A stretch of 5,622 nucleotides of DNA from Actinomycetota bacterium (GTDB taxonomy: Bacteria > Actinomycetota > Actinomycetes > Actinomycetales > Angustibacteraceae): the NCBI GenBank assembly GCA_014377795.1, contig JACMOY010000271.1, positions 1 to 5,622 of the forward strand, in the 5' to 3' direction. The translations under genes were made by a program, and so were the position numbers. This document shows positions 1-5,340 of the stretch, piece by piece. Within the stretch, counting starts at the first letter, position 1, and the number at the start of each line of letters is the position of its first letter. A model generated the notes under the pieces. It made no database searches, was not told where the DNA came from, and worked only from the letters and a program-made list of their open reading frames with translations.

Positions 1-28
1 GCCTGCATCGTCCCACCCAGCACCCGGC

Positions 29-43
29 CTGGCGGCGCGCCAG
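29..43. repeat. Short perfect inverted repeat in the operon leader
   Basis: CTGGCG (29-34) and CGCCAG (38-43) are perfect complements around a 3-nt spacer GCG. A second small hairpin follows, AGCGC (62-66) with GCGCT (75-79), ending 6 nt before the Shine-Dalgarno site. These could be an operator, leader structure or the end of an upstream transcript, but short GC-rich palindromes are common by chance in such DNA. No convincing -35/-10 pair was seen in 1-96, so the promoter is probably further upstream or of a form not recognisable by eye. Confidence 0.25.
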
Positions 44-85
44 CGCGTCCTGCAGACTTCGAGCGCCGACAGGTGCGCTGCAATG

Positions 86-91
86 AAGGAG
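86..91 (+). promoter_or_regulatory. Shine-Dalgarno site of the acyl-CoA ligase gene
   Basis: AAGGAG lies 5 nt before the ATG at 97. It decides the start against the in-frame GTG at 73, which lies upstream of this site and would require translating through it. The same hexamer and the same 5-nt spacing recur before the acyl-CoA dehydrogenase gene. Confidence 0.8.
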
Positions 92-96
92 CCACG

Positions 97-1590
97 ATGC
101 CCAACCTGAGCCTGAACCTCACCCGTTCGGCTGCTGCCCACCCCGACCAGGTCGCGATCCGGGCCGACGAGTACGAGCTCACCTACGCCGGGCTGGACGA
201 CGCCACGGCGCGCGTCGCCACCGCGCTGCGCGAGAAGGGGCTCCAGGTCGGCGACCGGGTCGCGGTCATGCTGCCCAACATCGCGGCCTTCGCCATCCTG
301 TACTTCGCGATCCTGCGGGCCGGGGGCGTCGCGGTGCCGATGAACCCGCTGCTGAAGGCGCGCGAGGTCGAGTTCTACCTCACCGACTCCGGCGCCCGGC
401 TGATCTTCGTCGCGTCCGCGTCGGTCGACGAGGTCACCAGGGGCGCCGAGCCCACCGGCGCCGAGGTGGTCGTGGTCTCCAGCCACGCCACCGAGCTGAT
501 CGATGGTCACGATCCCCTCACCGAGGTGGTCGACCGGGCGGACGACGACACCGCGGTGATCCTCTACACCTCGGGCACGACCGGCCGGCCCAAGGGCGCC
601 GAGCTCACCCACCACAACCTGGCCCGCAACGCGGCGGTCACCGCCGAGACCCTCGTCCAGCTCGGCCCTGACGACGTCGTGATGGGCTGCCTGCCGCTGT
701 TCCACGTCTTCGGCCAGACCTGCGGGCTGAACGCCGCGATCGCCACCGGCGCGACGCTGACCCTGCTCGTCCGCTTCGACCCCAAGGCGGCGCTGGAGGT
801 GATCCAGCGTGACCGGGTGACGGTCTTCGAGGGCGTGCCGACGATGTACGGCGCGATCCTGCACCTGCCCGGGCGCGAGCAGTACGACACCTCGTCGCTG
901 CGCACCTGCATCAGCGGCGGGTCGGCCCTGCCGGTCGAGATCCTGCACGCGTTCGAGAAGGCGTTCGGCACGATCCTGCTCGAGGGGTACGGCCTGTCCG
1001 AGACCTCGCCGGTGGCCTCGTTCAACCACCCCGAGCGCGAGCGCAAGGCGGGCTCGATCGGCATCCCGATCCTCGGCGTCCAGATGCGTCTGGTCGACGA
1101 CGAGGGTGCCCAGGTCGAGGCGGGCCAGCCCGGCGAGATCGCCATCCGCGGGCACAACGTGAGGAAGGGCTACTGGGGCCGCCCGGAAGAGACCGCGGAC
1201 TCGATGAAGGACGGGTGGTTCGTCACCGGCGACATCGCCACGGTGGACGAGGACGGGTACTACTTCATCGTCGACCGCAAGAAGGACGTCATCATCCGCG
1301 GCGGGATGAACGTCTACCCCCGCGAGGTCGAGGAGGTGCTGTTCGAGCACCCCGCCGTCGCCGAGGCTGCGGTCGTCGGCATCGCGCACGACACGATGGG
1401 TGAGGAGATCGGCGCCGCCGTGGCCCTCAAGCCCGGCGCGACGGCCACCCCCGAGGAGCTCAGCGCCTTCGTCAAGACCCGCCTGGCCGCGTACAAGTAC
1501 CCGCGCCGGGTGTGGATCGTGGACGCCCTGCCCAAGGGCCCGACCGGCAAGATCCTGCGCCGGTCGGTCGAGCCCCCGGTCGACGCGTGA
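97..1590 (+). CDS. Medium/long-chain acyl-CoA ligase (FadD-like, ANL superfamily), first gene of the PHA operon
   Basis: This 497-residue protein is a complete AMP-forming acyl-CoA ligase, converting a carboxylic acid, ATP and CoA to acyl-CoA, AMP and PPi in the cytoplasm. The sequence shows the P-loop YTSGTTGRPKG (about 157-167), GYGLSETSP (297-305), the adenylate-binding WFVTGD (374-379), the hinge RKKDVIIRGGMN (394-405) and the C-terminal PKGPTGK (479-485), whose final Lys is the catalytic lysine of the family. Length is normal and no motif is broken. The ATG at 97 is preferred because AAGGAG lies 5 nt upstream; an in-frame GTG at 73 has no such site and would add eight residues. Its stop overlaps the phaC start by 4 nt. 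Context suggests it activates fatty acids, or the 3-hydroxyacids released by PhaZ, as acyl-CoA synthetase ACS1 does in the Pseudomonas PHA cycle. Family is certain; the substrate is inferred from neighbours only. Confidence 0.93.
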   Translation: MPNLSLNLTRSAAAHPDQVAIRADEYELTYAGLDDATARVATALREKGLQVGDRVAVMLPNIAAFAILYFAILRAGGVAVPMNPLLKAREVEFYLTDSGARLIFVASASVDEVTRGAEPTGAEVVVVSSHATELIDGHDPLTEVVDRADDDTAVILYTSGTTGRPKGAELTHHNLARNAAVTAETLVQLGPDDVVMGCLPLFHVFGQTCGLNAAIATGATLTLLVRFDPKAALEVIQRDRVTVFEGVPTMYGAILHLPGREQYDTSSLRTCISGGSALPVEILHAFEKAFGTILLEGYGLSETSPVASFNHPERERKAGSIGIPILGVQMRLVDDEGAQVEAGQPGEIAIRGHNVRKGYWGRPEETADSMKDGWFVTGDIATVDEDGYYFIVDRKKDVIIRGGMNVYPREVEEVLFEHPAVAEAAVVGIAHDTMGEEIGAAVALKPGATATPEELSAFVKTRLAAYKYPRRVWIVDALPKGPTGKILRRSVEPPVDA

Positions 1591-3290
1591 CGTCCGCGCC
1601 GACGACGGACGACGCCTGGTCGGCGCCGGACGCGGGCGGCCCGCTCGACCTGCTGCTCAGCGACGCCGCACTGGGACCGTTGCGGCGGTTGAACCCTGGG
1701 CGTTCTGGCGTGCGGCTGGCCCGCAGCCTGGCGCGCCGTCCCGACGTCGTCGGCGCCCAGGCGACGGCGCTGGCCCACGAGCTGGCGCAGGTCGCGCGCG
1801 GTCACTCGACCCTCGCGCCCGCGCCCAAGGACCGCCGGTTCACCGACCCCGCCTGGTCGCGCAACCCGCTGCTGCGTCGCTCGCTGCAGACCTACCTGGC
1901 GGCGTCCACCGCGGTGACGGAGGTCGTCGACGCGGCCGACCTCGACTGGGCGGACGCCGAGAAGGTGCGTTTCGTCGTCGACAACCTCGTCGCGGCTCTC
2001 GCGCCGAGCAACAACCCGGTGCTGAACCCGTTGGCGTGGAAGGCTTTGATCGACACCGGCGGCGCCAGCGTGGTCAACGGCGCCGCCCACCTCGTCAAGG
2101 ACCTGGCCAGCAAGCCACGGGTGCCGGCGATGGTCGAGGGCGACGCGTTCGAGGTCGGCCGCACGGTCGCCGTCACGCCCGGGGCCGTCGTCCTGCGCAC
2201 GCCGGTGTTCGAGCTGATCCAGTACCGCCCCCAGACCCCGCGCGTGCGCCGCACCCCGCTGCTGATCGTGCCGCCGATGATCAACAAGTACTACGTCATC
2301 GACCTGGCGCCCGAGCGCTCGCTGGTCGAGCACCTGGTGCGCCAGGGCCAGCAGGTGTTCGTCATGTCGTGGCGCAACCCGGACGTGCGGCACCGCGACT
2401 GGAACCTGGACACCTACGGCCAGGCGGTTCTCGACGCGATGGACGCGACCGAGAGCATCTGCCGCGTCGACTCCACCCACCTGCTGTCGCTGTGCTCGGG
2501 CGGGATCATGGCCTCGATGCTCGCCGCGCACCTGGCTGCCACGGGTGGCCTGCACCGGGTGGCGTCCTTCGCCGCCGGGGTGACGGTGCTCGACCAGGGC
2601 CACGCCGGGCTGATGTCGGCGGCGATGGACCCCGCGACCGCGCGGGCCGCCGTCGACGCGTCGGCCGCGCGCGGCTACCTCGACGGTCGGGCCCTCGCCG
2701 AGGTGTTCGCCTGGCTGCGCCCCGGCGACCTGATCTGGAACTACTGGGTCAACAACTACCTGCAGGGCAACAAGCCCCCGGCCTTCGACGTGCTGTTCTG
2801 GAACGCCGACACCACCCGGATGCCCGCGGCCCTGCACCGGCAGTTCATCGAGATGGCGCTGGCGAACAGCCTCACCGAGCCGGGCCGGGCCGTCATGCTC
2901 GGGACGCCGGTCGACCTGTCGCGCGTCGACGTGGACTCCTACGTCATCGCCGGTGTCGCCGACCACATCTGCCCGTGGCAGTCCTGCTACGCGACGACCC
3001 AGCTGCTCGGCGGATCGACCCGCTTCGTCCTGTCGACCGCGGGTCACATCGCCTCGCTGGTGAACCCCCCGACCAACGCCAAGGCCACCTACCGCACGCA
3101 CACGTCCAACCCGGCCGACCCCGAGCGGTTCCTGCGCGAGGCCGAGACGGTGAAGGGCACCTGGTGGGTCGACTACGCGGCGTGGCTCGAGCCGCGCAGC
3201 GGCGGAGACAAGGCCCGCCCCCGGGCGCTGGGCAACGCCCGGCACCGGGTCGGCGCGCCCGCGCCCGGCACGTACGTGTTCGACCGGTGA
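1587..3290 (+). CDS. phaC: Class II-like poly(3-hydroxyalkanoate) synthase
   Basis: This 567-residue enzyme polymerises (R)-3-hydroxyacyl-CoA to PHA with release of CoA, on granule surfaces. The N-terminal PhaC domain has DRRFTDPAW (82-90) and NPLLRRSLQTYL (93-104); the alpha/beta-hydrolase core has PPMINKYYVIDLAPE (229-243) and FVMSWRNP (258-265). The triad is Cys303 in the box SLCSGG, Asp459 in AGVADHICPW and His487 in TAGHIAS. WNYWVNNYLQGNKPP (384-398), WQSCY (464-468) and the ending PGTYVFDR match the Pseudomonas class II enzymes (about 560 residues) best, from memory. The GTG start at 1587 overlaps the ligase stop as GTGA; no good ribosome site precedes it, so translation is probably coupled. 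The start is supported by the distance to DRRF, which is close to that of Pseudomonas PhaC1. Oddities are Ser301 where the lipase box normally has Gly, and atypical specificity residues Thr333, Ala485 and Ala489. No PhaE or PhaR subunit lies beside it, as expected for a class I/II enzyme. Confidence 0.94.
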   Translation: MTSAPTTDDAWSAPDAGGPLDLLLSDAALGPLRRLNPGRSGVRLARSLARRPDVVGAQATALAHELAQVARGHSTLAPAPKDRRFTDPAWSRNPLLRRSLQTYLAASTAVTEVVDAADLDWADAEKVRFVVDNLVAALAPSNNPVLNPLAWKALIDTGGASVVNGAAHLVKDLASKPRVPAMVEGDAFEVGRTVAVTPGAVVLRTPVFELIQYRPQTPRVRRTPLLIVPPMINKYYVIDLAPERSLVEHLVRQGQQVFVMSWRNPDVRHRDWNLDTYGQAVLDAMDATESICRVDSTHLLSLCSGGIMASMLAAHLAATGGLHRVASFAAGVTVLDQGHAGLMSAAMDPATARAAVDASAARGYLDGRALAEVFAWLRPGDLIWNYWVNNYLQGNKPPAFDVLFWNADTTRMPAALHRQFIEMALANSLTEPGRAVMLGTPVDLSRVDVDSYVIAGVADHICPWQSCYATTQLLGGSTRFVLSTAGHIASLVNPPTNAKATYRTHTSNPADPERFLREAETVKGTWWVDYAAWLEPRSGGDKARPRALGNARHRVGAPAPGTYVFDR

Positions 3291-4138
3291 ACGCCCGCGA
3301 GGAGGTCACCCGCACGGTCGCGCTGCACGGGTTCGAGATCCGGGTGCGGGTGCGGCCGGGTGCCCCGGGCCGCACCCCGCTGCTGCTGTGCTGCGGCATC
3401 GGGGCCGGCTTCGAGGCGTTCACCCCGTTCGTCGACGCCCTCGACCCCGACATCGGCGTCATCCGGTTCGACGTCCCCGGCGCCGGCGCATCACCCCCCG
3501 GCGCCCTGCCGATCGGGTTCCCCGGCAACGCCTTCCTGGTCTCACGGCTGATCAGTGCCCTCGGTCACCGGCGGGTCGACGTCCTCGGGCTGTCATGGGG
3601 CGGTGGGCTGGCCCAGCAGCTCGCGCTGCAGCACCGGGGCCGGGTGCGGCGGCTGGTGCTGGTCAGCACCGGCACCGGCATGACGATGGTGCCCGGGCGG
3701 CCCGAGGTGCTGGCGAAGATGCTGACGCCGCGGCGGTTCCGCGACGTCGAGTACGCCGCGTCGCTGGCCGGGACGCTGTACGGCGGCAGCTCGCGCACGC
3801 GTCCGAGTCAGGTGCGGGAGGTCCTCGGCGACAGCACCCGGGTGGGGTCGCGCCGTGGCTACACCCACCAGCTGATGGCGATCGCCTGCTGGAGCAGCCT
3901 GCCGGTGCTGCCCCTGGTCACCACCCCCACCCTGGTTCTCAGCGGTGACGACGACCCGATCATCCCGGTCGTCAACGCGCACGTGCTGCACCGGATGATC
4001 CGCGGTTCGCAGCTGCACGTGTACCCCGGCGGTCACCTCACCCTGGTCACCGACGTCGAGGTGCTGACCCCGGTGATCACCGGGTTCCTGCACACCGACC
4101 TGCCCCAGACCTCCGCGACAACCAAGGAGCGCCCGTGA
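3287..4138 (+). CDS. phaZ: Intracellular medium-chain PHA depolymerase-like alpha/beta hydrolase
   Basis: This 283-residue alpha/beta hydrolase would cleave stored PHA to free 3-hydroxyacids inside the cell. It shows FDVPGAGAS (61-69), the nucleophile elbow GLSWGG with Ser103, the acid Asp223 in GDDDPIIP (220-227) and His250 in GGHLTL. Further stretches resemble Pseudomonas PhaZ along its length, recalled from memory: RTVALHG near the N-terminus, VRPG, LDPDIGVIRFDVPG, MVPGRPEVL (134-142), LYGG (164-167) and TLVLSGDDDP. No signal peptide or lipoprotein box is visible, which fits a granule-bound cytoplasmic enzyme and argues against a secreted depolymerase. The GTG start at 3287 overlaps the phaC stop as GTGA and puts the N-terminus where Pseudomonas PhaZ begins. 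No ribosome site precedes it; an SD-like AGGAGGT lies just inside the gene at 3300-3306. The gene order phaC-phaZ is that of Pseudomonas. A general esterase is possible, but neighbour and similarity both point to PHA. Confidence 0.86.
   Translation: MNAREEVTRTVALHGFEIRVRVRPGAPGRTPLLLCCGIGAGFEAFTPFVDALDPDIGVIRFDVPGAGASPPGALPIGFPGNAFLVSRLISALGHRRVDVLGLSWGGGLAQQLALQHRGRVRRLVLVSTGTGMTMVPGRPEVLAKMLTPRRFRDVEYAASLAGTLYGGSSRTRPSQVREVLGDSTRVGSRRGYTHQLMAIACWSSLPVLPLVTTPTLVLSGDDDPIIPVVNAHVLHRMIRGSQLHVYPGGHLTLVTDVEVLTPVITGFLHTDLPQTSATTKERP
4124..4129 (+). promoter_or_regulatory. Shine-Dalgarno site of the acyl-CoA dehydrogenase gene
   Basis: AAGGAG lies inside the last codons of phaZ, 5 nt before the GTG at 4135. 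It supports this GTG as the start and suggests that the dehydrogenase can be initiated independently as well as by coupling, unlike phaC and phaZ, which have no clear site. Confidence 0.75.
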
Positions 4139-5328
4139 CCGACCTCACCGCACCCGGCCCCGCGCCGTCCGCCGACTTCTACGACTTCACCGACCTGCTC
4201 GCCGACGACGACCGCGCGTTCCTGGACCGGGTGCGGACGTTCATGCACGAGCAGGTGCAGCCGGTGATCACCCACCACTGGTCGAGGGCGACCTTTCCCC
4301 ACGACCTGGTCCCAGCCTTCGCCGCATTGAAGACATCAGGACTCGCTTACTCCGGCAACGGGTGCGGCGGTCGCAGCCCCCTGCTGGACGGGATGGTCGC
4401 GATGGAGCTGGCTCGCGTCGACCCCTCGTTCGCCACCTTCAACGGCGTGCACGGCGGGCTGGCCATGGGCTCGATCCACCTGTGCGGGTCGCAGGAGCAG
4501 AAGCAGCGGTGGCTGCCGGCGATGGCCCGCATGGACCTGATCGGCGCGTTCGGGCTCACCGAGCCGGACGTCGGGTCCGGGGCCTCGGGTGGCCTGGCGA
4601 CGTCCGCGCGCCGCGACGGCGACGGCTGGGTGCTGGACGGGCAGAAGACCTGGATCGGCAACGCCACCTTCAGCGACCTCACGGTGATCTGGGCCCGCGA
4701 CGTCGATGACAAGCAGGTCAAGGGTTTCGTCGTCGCGAACGACTCCCCCGGTTTCAGCACCGAGAAGATGGAGGACAAGATCGCGCTGCGCGTCGTGCAG
4801 AACGCGCGGATCACCCTGGACGGGGTGCGCGTGCCCGAGAGCGACCGGCTGCAGAACGCGAGCTCGTTCTCCGACACCGCAAAGGTTCTCAAGCTCACCC
4901 GCGCCGGCGTCGCCTGGATGGCGATCGGCTGCGCGATGGGCGCGTACGACAACGCCCTGGCCTACTCGACGCAGCGCCAGCAGTTTGGCCGCCCGATCGC
5001 AGGTTTCCAGCTGGTGCAGGACCTGCTGGTGAAGATGCTCGGCAACATCACGTCGTCGATGGCACTGTGCGTGCGGCTGGCCCAGCTGCAGGAGCGCGGC
5101 TCCTACCGCGACGAGCAGTCGGGGCTGGCCAAGGCGTTCTGCACGGTGCGCATGCGCGAGACGGTCGGGATGGCCCGCGAGCTGATGGGCGGCAACGGGA
5201 TCCTGCTGGAGCACAACGTCGGGCGGTTCGTCGCCGACGCCGAGGCGATCTACTCCTACGAGGGCACCCGCGAGATCAACACGCTGATCGTCGGCAAGGC
5301 CATCACCGGGGTCAGCGCGTTCGTCTGA
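4135..5328 (+). CDS. Acyl-CoA dehydrogenase of the glutaryl-CoA dehydrogenase/ACX4-like branch
   Basis: This 397-residue flavoprotein would oxidise acyl-CoA to trans-2-enoyl-CoA. It has the usual order of N-terminal helical, middle beta and C-terminal helical domains. Visible motifs are FGLTEPDVGSGASG (139-152, FAD/substrate signature), KTWIGNATFSDL (171-182), QRQQFGRPI (280-288) with FQLVQDL (291-297), ELMGGNGI (349-356) and YEGTREIN (375-382), where Glu376 is the expected catalytic base. The pattern DFYDFTDLL near the N-terminus, WIGNATF and the YEGT motif recall glutaryl-CoA dehydrogenase and especially the plant short-chain acyl-CoA oxidase ACX4, from memory. The Arg that binds the glutaryl carboxylate in the human enzyme is replaced: its aligned site in SFATFN is Ala100. 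A decarboxylating glutaryl-CoA role is therefore unlikely. The GTG start overlaps the phaZ stop and has a good ribosome site. In this operon it may feed enoyl-CoA toward PHA precursors. Chain length, and dehydrogenase versus oxidase activity, cannot be read from sequence. A run of rare codons lies at residues 64-71. Confidence 0.92.
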   Translation: MTDLTAPGPAPSADFYDFTDLLADDDRAFLDRVRTFMHEQVQPVITHHWSRATFPHDLVPAFAALKTSGLAYSGNGCGGRSPLLDGMVAMELARVDPSFATFNGVHGGLAMGSIHLCGSQEQKQRWLPAMARMDLIGAFGLTEPDVGSGASGGLATSARRDGDGWVLDGQKTWIGNATFSDLTVIWARDVDDKQVKGFVVANDSPGFSTEKMEDKIALRVVQNARITLDGVRVPESDRLQNASSFSDTAKVLKLTRAGVAWMAIGCAMGAYDNALAYSTQRQQFGRPIAGFQLVQDLLVKMLGNITSSMALCVRLAQLQERGSYRDEQSGLAKAFCTVRMRETVGMARELMGGNGILLEHNVGRFVADAEAIYSYEGTREINTLIVGKAITGVSAFV

Positions 5329-5340
5329 CGAGTCGGTCAG
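5311..5340. terminator. Possible weak bidirectional hairpin between convergent genes
   Basis: GTCAG (5311-5315), CTGAC (5325-5329) and GTCAG (5336-5340) allow two mutually exclusive 5-bp hairpins that share the middle arm. The dehydrogenase stop (5326-5328) and the reverse-strand stop (5337-5339) both lie inside the arms. There is no T-run on either side and the stems are short, so this would be at best a weak factor-independent terminator; Rho-dependent termination is equally possible. Confidence 0.25.

Larger units (their letters stand above)
97..5328 (+). other. Predicted four-gene PHA-cycle operon
   Basis: The four + strand genes are joined by three identical GTGA stop/start overlaps (1587-1590, 3287-3290, 4135-4138), so they are almost certainly co-transcribed and at least partly translationally coupled. 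Together they cover acid activation, acyl-CoA oxidation, PHA synthesis and PHA mobilisation. The operon may begin upstream of the window; its right end is bounded by a convergent gene. Confidence 0.85.

Noticed and set aside
1..8. A possible divergent gene starting with ATG on the - strand at 8-6.
   Set aside because: Fewer than three codons are visible and the upstream GGTGGG-like stretch is a poor ribosome site, so nothing can be supported.
73..96. GTG at 73 as the start of the acyl-CoA ligase.
   Set aside because: The ATG at 97 has AAGGAG 5 nt upstream, and its N-terminus MPNLSLNL fits the family. The extra residues from 73 show no similarity.
1314..3245. A 643-codon open frame on the reverse strand opposite the ligase and phaC.
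   Set aside because: It is rich in Arg, Gly, Val and His with no recognisable domain, and is the expected antisense shadow of GC-biased codons in two genes with intact catalytic motifs.
1400..3286. A long open frame running in from 1400 into phaZ, which would make a 912-residue fusion protein.
   Set aside because: The part before 3287 overlaps the ligase and phaC in another frame and reads as Arg/Pro/Gly-rich sequence with no motifs. The phaZ homology starts exactly at the GTGA junction.
4336..5214. A reverse-strand open frame opposite the acyl-CoA dehydrogenase.
   Set aside because: It has low-complexity His/Arg/Ala/Val-rich composition with no motif, opposite a gene with complete family signatures.
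4135..5328. Calling the dehydrogenase glutaryl-CoA dehydrogenase (gcdH).
   Set aside because: The carboxylate-binding Arg of that enzyme is replaced by Ala100, and the operon context gives no link to lysine or tryptophan breakdown.
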